Assembly (NCBI RefSeq): GCF_902374955.1
Contig: NZ_CABKRX010000094.1
Location: forward strand, 375,720 to 439,719
Length of the DNA: 64,000 nucleotides
Reading direction: 5' to 3'
Origin: Bacillus massilioanorexius
Lineage (GTDB): Bacteria; Bacillota; Bacilli; Bacillales; DSM-1321
A model generated the notes under the pieces. That model saw nothing but the letters and a program-made list of their open reading frames with translations. It was not told where the DNA came from and made no database searches. This document shows, in pieces, positions 26,012-34,733 of the stretch. The first letter of the stretch is position 1, and every line of letters begins with the position of its first letter. Made by a program: the position numbers and the translations under genes.

Positions 26012-26491
26012 ATGACGTTTAAAACGGCGGATTTATGTGATGATTATAGTAAGGATTTAAAGATATGCGAAATGATATTTCAATCATATGGTGGAAGAAG
26101 AAGCTTTTCTGGACCAATAGCAACAGTTCGGGTATTTGAAGATAATGTGCTCGTGAAAGAAGCCTTGCAAACTGTTCCAGAAGGAAGTGTCCTTGTAGTA
26201 GATGGCGCAGGTTCTAGAAAATGTGCGTTAATGGGAGATATGCTTGGAGAAATTGCCGTTGAACGAAAGCTCTCTGGAATAATTATTCATGGCTGTGTAA
26301 GGGATAGTGCAGAGCTATCCAAAATGAATATCGGGGTTTTAGCTATTGGAACGAATCCTTTAAAAAGTATAAAAAGGGGACAAGGGGATCGACACGTAGT
26401 CTTGACATTCGGTGGAATGGAATGGCGTCCTGGACATTTTGTCTATTGTGATGAAGATGGTGTCATTATATCTGAGAAGAGCCTGCTTTAG
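26012..26491 (+). CDS. RraA-family protein (aldolase/RNase E inhibitor-like)
   Basis: This 159-residue protein matches the RraA family: FKTADLCDDYSKDLKI at the start, VVDGAGSRKCALMGDMLGEIA with the conserved GD, and GIIIHGCVRDSAEL with the conserved Arg-Asp pair about 20 residues later. In most bacteria these are 4-hydroxy-4-methyl-2-oxoglutarate/oxaloacetate aldolases or RNase E regulators. As Bacillales lack RNase E, an aldolase/decarboxylase role is more likely. The ATG at 26,012 follows GGGGTTGTGGTG. An upstream in-frame TTG at 25,976 has no ribosome binding site. Confidence 0.85.
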   Translation: MTFKTADLCDDYSKDLKICEMIFQSYGGRRSFSGPIATVRVFEDNVLVKEALQTVPEGSVLVVDGAGSRKCALMGDMLGEIAVERKLSGIIIHGCVRDSAELSKMNIGVLAIGTNPLKSIKRGQGDRHVVLTFGGMEWRPGHFVYCDEDGVIISEKSLL

Positions 26492-26595
26492 TTTTTTTAA
26501 GGCCGAATAAGAGGGTTATGCATTTGGGTTTTCTTGTGAATAATGAGTGTACACATTAAATGAATTCTAGCAAAGATTTTTCAAGGAGAATGAAT

Positions 26596-27237
26596 ATGCG
26601 AATTCCAGACTATTTAGCGGAAATAGGGAAAGAAAGAATGGAAGGATTCTCAGTAGAAGGCTTCGTTTTTGGTACAGGCCCAACATTTCCAAAGCTTATG
26701 TTAGTTGGAGAAGCTCCAGGAGAAACAGAAATTAATAATGGTATTCCATTTTCGGGCCGGGCTGGGAAAAAGCTAATGGAATTTCTAGAGAAAATAGGAC
26801 TATCGAGAGAGGAAGTTTATATTACTAGCACAGTTCGAAGTCGTCCTTATATATGGAAAGAAAAAAAGGATAGACAAGGAAATGTTATTAGAAAAAAATA
26901 TAATCGTCCACCAACAGTTGGTGAAATTATCGCACATGCTCCATTACTGGATTATGAATTACAGCATGTTCATGCACCTCTCATTGTTACATTAGGAAAT
27001 GTTGGATTACGTAGAATCTTAGGAAGAAACATGAAAATAACAGAAGTTCATGGTCAATTGATCAACAGCCCGGTACTACACATCAATGAAGAAAATCATT
27101 TTATACAATCTAAGAAAGTATATACTGTTTTTCCAACCTTTCATCCAGCATCTGTTTTTTATAATCCGAAGCTTAGAGAAGCGATAGAGGAAGATCAAGA
27201 ACGGTTACATAAATTCTTAAAACAAATAACAAATTAA
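26596..27237 (+). CDS. Uracil-DNA glycosylase family protein (cysteine-free)
   Basis: A 213-residue protein of the family 4/5-like uracil-DNA glycosylase superfamily. It has motif 1 GEAPGETE, the GIPFSGRAGKKL block, and motif 3 FHPASVFYNP near the end. Family 4 enzymes bind a 4Fe-4S cluster through four cysteines. This protein has none, so it is either a cluster-free branch or a diverged paralogue. It probably removes damaged bases. The ATG at 26,596 was chosen because AAGGAG is seven bases upstream. A 36-bp longer frame start exists. It is transcribed toward the azoreductase gene, with a bidirectional terminator between them. Confidence 0.75.
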   Translation: MRIPDYLAEIGKERMEGFSVEGFVFGTGPTFPKLMLVGEAPGETEINNGIPFSGRAGKKLMEFLEKIGLSREEVYITSTVRSRPYIWKEKKDRQGNVIRKKYNRPPTVGEIIAHAPLLDYELQHVHAPLIVTLGNVGLRRILGRNMKITEVHGQLINSPVLHINEENHFIQSKKVYTVFPTFHPASVFYNPKLREAIEEDQERLHKFLKQITN

Positions 27238-27352
27238 AGTGTTTTCATTGCAAGCATTCGAAGTTTTGAGTCATTCACTAATTGGATAGACTAGCAATAG
27301 CTAAACTATAGCGGATGTTACCGTATTGAACTGGGTATATAAATGTAAAATA

Positions 27353-27398
27353 AAAAAAGGGTTCAACTATAAGTGTAGCTTAGTTGATACCCTTTTTT
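27353..27398. terminator. Bidirectional terminator between glycosylase and azoreductase genes
   Basis: GGGTTCAACT pairs with AGTTGATACCC (one bulge). An A-run lies before and a T-run after, so it can act for both convergent genes. Confidence 0.75.
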
Positions 27399-27423
27399 AT
27401 AGGAATAAAAGTTTATTTATAGC

Positions 27424-28050
27424 TTAGAATTGCTCAGCAGCTAATTTAGCTTGAGAAATAGCTTCTGTAACAATTTCTTCTGCGCGGTCTGGATATTGAT
27501 TGTGACCTTCTGCGATTACCATGATTTGATCAGTTATCCCAAATGAAAGCATTGTTTTTGAAACAAAATTTACTGCCATTTCTTCGCTAGCCATTTCATC
27601 AGTAGAGAAATCTCCACCTCTTGCATTTAAAATAGCTACTTTTTTACCTACTGCCAGACCAACAGGACCCTCTGCTGTATATTTGAAAGTTTTACCAGCT
27701 ACATTTAAATAATCAAAATAAGTGTGTAATGGAGCAGGGACCGTTTTGTTCCATAATGGGAATCCAAATACGATTTTATCTGCTTCTAAAAACTGATCTA
27801 AATATTTATGTTGATTGTCATATGCTTGTTGTTCATCTTTTGTTAATTCCATTTTATTATTGTGTTTGAAATTACCCATGATGTTATTGTTATCATAGTA
27901 TGGTAATGCTTCAGCATATAAATCTAGTTCTATGATTTCGTCGCTTGGATGGGTCTCTTTATAACGATCAATGAAAGCGTGATATAATTTAACGCTTACG
28001 GATTGTTCAATTGGACGATTGTTTGCTTTGATGAATAGTGTTTTTGCCAT
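27424..28050 (-). CDS. azoR: FMN-dependent NADH azoreductase
   Basis: A 208-residue flavodoxin-like quinone/azo reductase. The start MAKTLFIKANNRP forms the FMN phosphate loop region. PLWNKTVPAPLHTYFDYL is the family signature around the FMN ring. LNARGGDFS closes the active site. Such enzymes reduce quinones and azo dyes by two electrons and protect against electrophiles. The start at 28,050 has AAAGGAG upstream; the frame extends 58 codons further without a ribosome binding site. It is divergent from a MarR regulator, with two inverted repeats in the gap, suggesting repression lifted by quinones or diamide-like stress. Confidence 0.9.
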   Translation of the reverse strand: MAKTLFIKANNRPIEQSVSVKLYHAFIDRYKETHPSDEIIELDLYAEALPYYDNNNIMGNFKHNNKMELTKDEQQAYDNQHKYLDQFLEADKIVFGFPLWNKTVPAPLHTYFDYLNVAGKTFKYTAEGPVGLAVGKKVAILNARGGDFSTDEMASEEMAVNFVSKTMLSFGITDQIMVIAEGHNQYPDRAEEIVTEAISQAKLAAEQF

Positions 28051-28093
28051 TAGTGCAAATCTCCTTTGTTGTATATATATTTTAATGTTAAAA

Positions 28094-28107
28094 GTTGTAA
28101 TAGCAAC
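28094..28107. promoter_or_regulatory. Candidate MarR operator 1 (GTTG-N6-CAAC)
   Basis: An inverted repeat upstream of the azoreductase gene, within the divergent promoter region. It shares its arms and spacer length with the second site at 28,155-28,172. Confidence 0.55.
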
Positions 28108-28154
28108 AAAAAAATTATTGTCATTAATAGATAATGAATCCATACAAAATATTA

Positions 28155-28172
28155 TTGTTGTTAATGCAACAA
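28155..28172. promoter_or_regulatory. Candidate MarR operator 2 (TTGTTG-N6-CAACAA)
   Basis: A perfect six-base inverted repeat with a six-base spacer, 61 bases from site 1. A third dyad (ATTTATC, 12 bases, GATAAAT) lies at 28,215-28,240. The neighbouring MarR regulator is the likely ligand. Confidence 0.6.
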
Positions 28173-28309
28173 AATTAATCTTAATCTGAAAAGAATATAA
28201 TTTCAAGAAATATGATTTATCCAATTTTATTGTGATAAATGCAAAAGATTGGTACGCTTATAAAAAGACTACAATGATATGACATTAAATCTCGATAGAA
28301 GGTGTAATT

Positions 28310-28756
28310 TTGCAACAGTGTAATGAGGAATCAATTGGACGATGGATTTCATTACTAAATAGATATAGTCATGTATATATGACTGAACAGTTAAAGCAAT
28401 ATGATATTGGGGCCGGCCAATATCAGTTTTTGATGGTGCTATTTAATAATGAAGGAGTATCACAAGATGATTTGTCTTGTCTTTTGAAAATGGACAAAGG
28501 AACAACTGCTAGAGCTATATCAAAACTAGAGGAAAACGGTTATATCGAAAGAAAAACTTTTAGTGTGAACAAACGCGTTAAGAAAATTTATTTAACGGAG
28601 AAAGCACATGCTTTTGAGCCTAAATTAAGAGAAATTACATTAAGTTGGTCAAATATTCTAACAAAAGATCTTACATGTGAGCAACAAAAATTAGCACTGA
28701 AACTTTTGACAAAGATGGCGTACAATGCTGAATGCTATATCGAAGACAATACTTAA
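28310..28756 (+). CDS. MarR-family transcriptional regulator
   Basis: This 148-residue protein has the MarR winged-helix layout: an N-terminal dimer helix (GRWISLLNRYSHVYM), then QYQFLMVLFNNEGVSQDDLS, the recognition helix region KGTTARAISKLEENGYIER, and a wing with Lys/Arg (SVNKRVKKIYLTEKA). It starts with TTG; GAAGGTG lies nine bases upstream. It is divergent from the azoreductase gene and probably represses it and itself through the inverted repeats in between. Three cysteines (near residues 4, 57 and 124) are available for redox or electrophile sensing. Confidence 0.85.
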   Translation: MQQCNEESIGRWISLLNRYSHVYMTEQLKQYDIGAGQYQFLMVLFNNEGVSQDDLSCLLKMDKGTTARAISKLEENGYIERKTFSVNKRVKKIYLTEKAHAFEPKLREITLSWSNILTKDLTCEQQKLALKLLTKMAYNAECYIEDNT

Positions 28757-28843
28757 GTTTTTATAATTAAAAAAGACAAGAAGTAAGGTTTTTGCCATAG
28801 ATTTTTCATGATTTTCAATGTTATGAGAGGAGTTTTTCTTAAC

Positions 28844-29527
28844 ATGATGGAAATATTGTCAATTAATATTGGTCGACCTATGAAATTGGGCTACAGAGGC
28901 AAGGAGCTATATACCAGTCTCTTTAAATCGAGAGTCAATCGAGACATCTATTTAGGGAAAACAAATTTTGAAGGTGATTCACAGGCTGATTTAGTTCATC
29001 ACGGTGGGGAAGATAAAGCTGTTTGTGTCTATAGCAATGAACACTATCCATATTGGGAGGAAAAGTTAAATAGACAATTAACTTATGGTGCCTTTGGAGA
29101 AAATTTAACTGTTAATGGAATGCTAGAAACAGATATTTGTATAGGGGATATAATGAGAGTTGGGGAAGCTATCGTTCAAGTAAGCCAACCTAGGCAACCT
29201 TGCTATAAGCTTGCTAGAAGATATAATATAGATGATTTGCCTGTTAAAATTCAGGAAACAGGCTATACTGGCTTCTATATGAGAGTGCTCCAGGAAGGGA
29301 TTGTAACAACTTCTCCTGTCATTGAGATAATGGAAAAAGATCAAAATGGTATTACAATTGATTTTGCGAATCAAGTGATGCATCATGATAAAACGAATTT
29401 GAAAAAGATTGAAATGATTCTTAAGATAGATGCTCTTTCAAAAAGCTGGAGAGCAACATTTACAAAGCGACTAAATGGTATTGAAACGGATACGAAGGAA
29501 AGATTGCTTGGTAAGGATTCATTATAA
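28844..29527 (+). CDS. MOSC-domain protein (YiiM-like)
   Basis: A 227-residue MOSC-domain protein of the YiiM type. It has the HHGGEDKAVCVYSNEHYPYW block near residue 60, the AFGENLTVNG motif, and QPRQPCYKLARR, which carries the conserved cysteine expected to bind molybdenum cofactor sulfur. These proteins reduce N-hydroxylated bases or handle moco sulfur. I chose the ATG at 28,844 after GAGAGGAG. The next gene follows with a short gap in the same direction. Confidence 0.85.
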   Translation: MMEILSINIGRPMKLGYRGKELYTSLFKSRVNRDIYLGKTNFEGDSQADLVHHGGEDKAVCVYSNEHYPYWEEKLNRQLTYGAFGENLTVNGMLETDICIGDIMRVGEAIVQVSQPRQPCYKLARRYNIDDLPVKIQETGYTGFYMRVLQEGIVTTSPVIEIMEKDQNGITIDFANQVMHHDKTNLKKIEMILKIDALSKSWRATFTKRLNGIETDTKERLLGKDSL

Positions 29528-29563
29528 AATCATGATTAAACAAATGATGTAATGGGTGAAAAT

Positions 29564-30481
29564 ATGATGAGAAAAAAATATACAAATTATGATAATGAAA
29601 CGGCAGTTAGTTCCTTTTCAGATCTCAAGAAATGGCAGAATGAACGGAAATACAAGAAAAAAGATTTAACTGTTCAAATATCGCAAGCAGAAAAGAAAGA
29701 AGTCAAACGATTAATCGAAAACCGGAAAGAGTTTTCAATTACTTGGATTGGTCATTCGACATTTCTGATTCAAATGAATGGTATGAATATATTAACTGAT
29801 CCAGTGTGGGCAAGAAGAATGGGCTTTGAAATAAGAGTGACTGAGCCAGGGATTTCACTAGATGATCTACCGGAAATTGATTATGTATTAATCTCGCATG
29901 GGCATTATGACCATTTAGATTTTGCGACGATACGGAAATTGAAAGGGGATATTACATTTTTAATTCCCGTTGGGCTGAAATCACTATTCAAAAGAAGAGG
30001 ATATAAAAATGTAATTGAAGCAAATTGGTGGGAAAGCTTTTGTTGTGAAAAGGCAGTATTTACTTTTGTTCCAGCTAAACATTGGACTAGACGAACACTC
30101 ATCGATACCAATCTTTCTCATTGGGGAGGATGGGTCATTGAATCAGCTGAACAAACGGTATATTTTGCTGGTGATTCGGGGTATTTCAGAGGATTTAAAG
30201 AAATTGGTGAGAGATTTGATATAACGCATACCCTGATGCCGATAGGAGCATACGAACCAGAATGGTTTATGAAAAATGCTCATATCAATCCAGAGGACGC
30301 CATTACAGCCTTTTTAGAAAGTAACGGACAAATCATGATTCCCATGCATTATGGGGCTTATCGTTTAGCAGATGACACGGGACCAGAAGCTCTTCAACGA
30401 TTGCTAGTAGAATGGGAAAAAAGAAAGCTTCCGAATGAACAACTAATGGTGTTACAACTCGGTGAATCATTGTGGAGTTAA
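29564..30481 (+). CDS. Metallo-beta-lactamase-fold hydrolase (UlaG/NAPE-PLD-like)
   Basis: A protein of about 305 residues with the MBL fold: TWIGHSTFLIQMNG and ILTDPVW at the start, the metal motif ISHGHYDHLD (HxHxDH type), then YFAGDSGYFRG and a late IPMHYGAY histidine. This is the Lactamase_B_2 group, related to N-acylphosphatidylethanolamine phospholipase D and UlaG. The substrate cannot be read from sequence. The start is ATG 29,564 or 29,567; an alternative in-frame ATG at 29,552 has no clear ribosome binding site. It lies between the MOSC protein gene and recQ. Confidence 0.8.
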   Translation: MMRKKYTNYDNETAVSSFSDLKKWQNERKYKKKDLTVQISQAEKKEVKRLIENRKEFSITWIGHSTFLIQMNGMNILTDPVWARRMGFEIRVTEPGISLDDLPEIDYVLISHGHYDHLDFATIRKLKGDITFLIPVGLKSLFKRRGYKNVIEANWWESFCCEKAVFTFVPAKHWTRRTLIDTNLSHWGGWVIESAEQTVYFAGDSGYFRGFKEIGERFDITHTLMPIGAYEPEWFMKNAHINPEDAITAFLESNGQIMIPMHYGAYRLADDTGPEALQRLLVEWEKRKLPNEQLMVLQLGESLWS

Positions 30482-30534
30482 GAATTTCAGCGTGATAATA
30501 TATTTAAAAGTAGAAGTAAAGCAGGTGTACCAGA

Positions 30535-32667
30535 ATGTTACAAAAGGCTAAAGAAATATTGTCCACTTTCTTTGGATATGAATCATTTCGAGAAGGTCAA
30601 GGCTTGGTTATTGAACAAGTATTAAATCAAAAAGATACATTATGTATTATGCCAACTGGTGGGGGTAAATCTCTTTGTTACCAAATACCGGCTTTAGTTA
30701 TGGAAGGTACAACGATTGTGATAACTCCACTTATTTCTTTAATGAAAGACCAAGTGGATACACTAAAGCAGCTAGGAATTTCAGCCACCTTTATTAATAG
30801 CACACTATCTACCACGGAAATAAATCAAATCATGGAGGAAATTAGCTATGGAGAGTATAAACTTGTCTATATTTCCCCAGAGCGGCTACAATCAGAAGAC
30901 TTTTTACGTGTCATTCAACACATTGACATTCCCCTCGTTGCGATTGATGAAGCCCACTGTATTTCACAATGGGGACATGATTTTAGACCAAGTTATAAGC
31001 TAATATCTCCGTTTATTAAGGAAATGCCGAAAAAGCCAATCGTATTAGCGTTAACTGCGACCGCAACTCCTCAAGTTCAGGAAGATATTTATTGTTTTTT
31101 AAGAATTCCTGAAAGCAATAGAATAATGACTACCTTCAAGAGATCGAATCTTGCTTTCTCTATTGTGAAAGGTCAAGATCGAGATCAATATTTACTAGAT
31201 TTTATCAATAATAATTTAGAAGAAACAGGTATTGTCTATGTGGCAACAAGAAAAAATGCAGAAAAGCTTCATCAGTTGTTGCAAAAACGAGGAATTAATG
31301 CTTCTCTCTATCATGGAGGCCTGAGCCCTGATGAAAGGGAGAAGGCACAAGAGTCCTTTTTACATGATGAAGTGAATGTAATGATAGCTACTAATGCTTT
31401 TGGAATGGGTATCGACAAATCAAATGTGAGATATGTCATTCATTATCAATTACCGAAAAATCTAGAAAGTTACTATCAAGAGGCAGGTCGTGCTGGTCGT
31501 GATGGTTTAGATAGTGAGTGCATTCTCTTATATAGTGCACAAGATATACAAGTGCAGAAATTTCTTATACAGCAAGGTACTTTGGATGATGAACGTATTC
31601 AAAATGACTATGAAAAGCTTCAGTATATGGTGGATTATTGTCATACAGAGCATTGTTTACAAACATTCATAGTTGAGTATTTTGGTGAAATAGTAAATGT
31701 TGATTGTGAAAGATGTAGCAATTGTTTGGATCAAAGAAGCAGTGTGGATGTAACGAGAGAAACCCAAATGGTTTTATCTTGTATGATACGTACAGGACAG
31801 AGATTTGGAAAAGTAATGATTGCTCAAGTATTAACAGGCTCACGTAACAAAAAGGTGCTGCAACTCGGTTTTGATCGTATTCCAACATATAATCTTATGT
31901 CGAAGAAAAGCAGTAAAGAAGTAAATCAATTTATAGATTATTTGATAGCTAATGACTATATAACGATTAAACAAGGTGAGTATCCTTATTTAATTGTCTC
32001 TCCAAAAGGTGTAGATGTATTGAAAAATGGTGAAAAGGTTTGGAAGAAAGAAGAGATGGTAGTGAAAACCGTTTCCAAACAGCATCCATTGTTTGAAAAG
32101 TTAAGGGCTGTACGTAAAGAAATTGCTGTTCAAGAAGGAGTACCTCCTTTCGTTATTTTCTCTGATGAAACATTGAAGGACATGTGTGTTAAAATGCCAC
32201 AAACTATTGATTCGATGTTAGAGGTTAAAGGAATTGGAAAACTAAAACAAGAAAAGTTTGGAGATGCTTTCTTAAAGGTTATTCTAGAGTTAACAGAAGA
32301 CAATCCGAATGAAAATCCGAATATGCATTCGGAGGATAACATTCTAGGAGATGCAAAAGCGGCGAAAGAAAAATCACATATGATTACCTATAAACTTTAC
32401 GAAACAGGAAAATCATTGGAAGAAATTGCTGATATCCGTGAACTAGCATTAGCAACAGTAGAAAATCATTTTATTGCTTGCCATAATGAGGGATTAAAAG
32501 TGAACTGGATGGACTTTATACCGGCAGAGTATTATTCAATGATAGAGAATACAGTGAATCAAACAAATGTGGCAGAAATGGGATTGAAAGCGGTAAAAGA
32601 ACAGTTACCAAATGAAATCACATATTTTATGATTCGATCATTTTTATTATCTAAATTTGATACCTAA
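30535..32667 (+). CDS. recQ: ATP-dependent DNA helicase RecQ
   Basis: A full RecQ of 710 residues. Motif I is PTGGGKS with Lys45. The DEAH box is at 138-141, with the aromatic-rich loop SQWGHDFRPSY right after. Motif VI is QEAGRAGRDG. A zinc-binding region with CHTEHC and CERCSNC precedes the RQC winged helix. An HRDC domain (KLRAVRKEIA, then MLEVKGIGKLKQEKFG) follows, with an added C-terminal helical region of about 100 residues. It unwinds 3'-tailed DNA in recombinational repair. It starts ATG after CAGGTG. Confidence 0.93.
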   Translation: MLQKAKEILSTFFGYESFREGQGLVIEQVLNQKDTLCIMPTGGGKSLCYQIPALVMEGTTIVITPLISLMKDQVDTLKQLGISATFINSTLSTTEINQIMEEISYGEYKLVYISPERLQSEDFLRVIQHIDIPLVAIDEAHCISQWGHDFRPSYKLISPFIKEMPKKPIVLALTATATPQVQEDIYCFLRIPESNRIMTTFKRSNLAFSIVKGQDRDQYLLDFINNNLEETGIVYVATRKNAEKLHQLLQKRGINASLYHGGLSPDEREKAQESFLHDEVNVMIATNAFGMGIDKSNVRYVIHYQLPKNLESYYQEAGRAGRDGLDSECILLYSAQDIQVQKFLIQQGTLDDERIQNDYEKLQYMVDYCHTEHCLQTFIVEYFGEIVNVDCERCSNCLDQRSSVDVTRETQMVLSCMIRTGQRFGKVMIAQVLTGSRNKKVLQLGFDRIPTYNLMSKKSSKEVNQFIDYLIANDYITIKQGEYPYLIVSPKGVDVLKNGEKVWKKEEMVVKTVSKQHPLFEKLRAVRKEIAVQEGVPPFVIFSDETLKDMCVKMPQTIDSMLEVKGIGKLKQEKFGDAFLKVILELTEDNPNENPNMHSEDNILGDAKAAKEKSHMITYKLYETGKSLEEIADIRELALATVENHFIACHNEGLKVNWMDFIPAEYYSMIENTVNQTNVAEMGLKAVKEQLPNEITYFMIRSFLLSKFDT

Positions 32668-32746
32668 GTCCATTTAATGTTTATCCATTGGTTGATATGT
32701 TAATATACTAATATGTTCACATATTTCAGACAAGTGGGGAATACAT

Positions 32747-33112
32747 ATGAAAAAATTTACTATTAATCAATGGCTTACCGTTCTTCTACCAGCGATAATA
32801 ATGATAGTGGTAACGGCTTTTTGCACGCATCAAATGGATGGAGATCAAAATCTAACATGGAAAAATATATTTATTGTATTCATTTTCTTAATCTTTCCGA
32901 TAATCTACGCCATACAGGGGATACTGGCTGTTATAAATAAAGTGAATGTTCTTTTAGCATTTATGGTATCTACTTTAGGATACATATTCTTAATGTTCAC
33001 ATTCCTAAATTTTTCGGCAGTTGGATATATTTTCATCTATTTATTATCTGGATTTATTGGGTATTATATAATGAAGGTCTTTATTTGGGGTTTCAATTTT
33101 AAAAGAAAGTAA
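32747..33112 (+). CDS. Small four-helix membrane protein
   Basis: This 121-residue protein has four hydrophobic segments, at roughly residues 10-27, 39-62, 69-87 and 91-112, with a basic end (GFNFKRK). I recognise no family. It has a good ribosome binding site (GTGGGGA), and its own terminator follows after 17 bases, so it is probably expressed alone or from the end of the recQ unit. Confidence 0.6.
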   Translation: MKKFTINQWLTVLLPAIIMIVVTAFCTHQMDGDQNLTWKNIFIVFIFLIFPIIYAIQGILAVINKVNVLLAFMVSTLGYIFLMFTFLNFSAVGYIFIYLLSGFIGYYIMKVFIWGFNFKRK

Positions 33113-33129
33113 CAGAGAATAATAAATAG

Positions 33130-33173
33130 CAGGCTCAAAAGCTTTCTTAGAGCGCTTTTGGGTCTGTTTTTTT
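33130..33173 (+). terminator. Intrinsic terminator
   Basis: CAGGCTCAAAAGC pairs with GCTTTTGGGTCTG (two G-U pairs), followed by seven Ts, just after the small membrane protein gene. Confidence 0.8.
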
Positions 33174-33344
33174 GGTGATATGATAGTATAAAAATAAATT
33201 ATGACTATGGGTTTTAAAATCTTCCTCCTATAAAGGGAGAGGTCAAAAAAAGATATTCTTTTGTGAATGATTGTACAATTTATTGTAATGAGGTTATCAA
33301 AACAACAATAAAGACAATGTTTTTTAATTGAAAGGAGTTTTTAA

Positions 33345-34319
33345 ATGTTCACAATTGGTTCGCGGACTATTAAAACCGCGATTGGCATGATGGTATCATT
33401 AGTCATTGCACAATTGTTATCATTAGATAATGCAAGCACTGCTGCAGTAATTACTTTATTAAGTGTGCAAAGCACGAAGCTTCAATCCGTCGTCGTCGCA
33501 TTTAAACGATTTGGAGCTGGAATAGCTGGAATTATCATGGCGATTTTAGTTTTCGAGGGAGCAGCATATACGCCTTTAGCAATTGGATTATTGACGATAA
33601 TTTATATTCCGTTGATGGCTAAGTTACGTTTTCAGGAAGGGATTGTTCCTGGATTTGTCATTATCATGCAGCTTTATGTAGAAAAAAATATCACTACACA
33701 TTTAATACTAAATGAGATATATATTATTGTTATTGGTATTACAGTCGCATTGTTGGTGAATCTTTATATGCCAAGTACAGAAAATACCTTAAAGCAACTT
33801 GCCAAGGAAACAGATGAAAATTTAAAGCTATTATTATTGCAATTATCTCGTTTTATTCGAAAAAAAGAACCCATTTGGAATGACGAATTTCAAATCAAGA
33901 CGGCAAGCTGTATTAAAAATGGACAATTAGTAGCGAAAAGAAGTGTAGAAAATAGTTTTACTCGAAAAGAAAACTATTATGTTTTGTATTTCAAAATGAG
34001 AGATCAGCAGCTTAAACTAATACGGAGAGTTATTCCATCCATTCTTCATTTACCTTCAACGTTTGAACAAAGTGAAATGGTAGCTCATTTTATAGAAAAT
34101 GTAGGAATTTCTTTATCTGAGGATAACCCTGCATCGGATCTTTTAGATGAATTACGAATGTTAAAAGCGACATTTGCCGAAATGGCACTTCCTCAAACAA
34201 GAGAAGAATTTGAGGCAAGAGCGGCCCTTTTAATATTAATTAATGAAATTGAGCGATTTATTCAGTTGAAAACGAATTTCTATGAAGAAGTAACAGAAAG
34301 AATGACAAAAGAATCATAA
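33345..34319 (+). CDS. Aromatic acid exporter/FUSC-family membrane protein
   Basis: This 324-residue protein has an N-terminal membrane part of about five or six helices within residues 1-145 (IKTAIGMMVSLVIAQLLSL, VVAFKRFGAGIAGIIMAIL) and a soluble helical C-terminal half. This is the ArAE_1 layout of Bacillus proteins such as YqjA. The family is thought to export aromatic acids or related compounds, but substrates are unproven. GAAAGGAG lies eight bases before the ATG. A terminator follows directly. Confidence 0.8.
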   Translation: MFTIGSRTIKTAIGMMVSLVIAQLLSLDNASTAAVITLLSVQSTKLQSVVVAFKRFGAGIAGIIMAILVFEGAAYTPLAIGLLTIIYIPLMAKLRFQEGIVPGFVIIMQLYVEKNITTHLILNEIYIIVIGITVALLVNLYMPSTENTLKQLAKETDENLKLLLLQLSRFIRKKEPIWNDEFQIKTASCIKNGQLVAKRSVENSFTRKENYYVLYFKMRDQQLKLIRRVIPSILHLPSTFEQSEMVAHFIENVGISLSEDNPASDLLDELRMLKATFAEMALPQTREEFEARAALLILINEIERFIQLKTNFYEEVTERMTKES

Positions 34320-34339
34320 GCACATTTAAATAATAGATA

Positions 34340-34380
34340 AAAGGTATTGTATGAGTTGTGAACATACGATGCCTTTTTCT
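34340..34380 (+). terminator. Intrinsic terminator
   Basis: AAAGGTATTGTATG pairs with CATACGATGCCTTT (G-U pairs) around a nine-base loop, followed by a T-rich tail. The rest of the gap up to 34,733 holds no convincing gene. Confidence 0.75.
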
Positions 34381-34733
34381 TTTTGGCTTTGTTTAAATGA
34401 GGGGGTGTTTAAGTTTGTTAAACCAGTGAATGAAAAGCTCGATAGATTGAAGCATAAAGTTCAAGACTATTGTGCGAGCAGCCCCAGCAGAAACTATGTA
34501 TTATGGAAGTTGGCTTCCCTCCTTGTGGAAGGCGAGAAACTAGGTATGTGAAAATAGCCTTCATTTATATCGACAGCACCCACATTAAGGAGTATTTTGC
34601 TATATTTTTAAAGCTGTTTTTGAAAAATATAGGTCTATTATTTCATATTTTTTCTGAAAATGTAGAAAAATAGCACTTTTGTTATGAGTTAAATGGTATA
34701 TTTGATATATCTTACATCGAAAGGATATGTAAT

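Noticed and set aside
34351..34551. 66-codon frame after the FUSC-family gene
   Set aside because: Its start lies inside the terminator hairpin and the only inner start (34,405) has the ribosome binding site directly against it.
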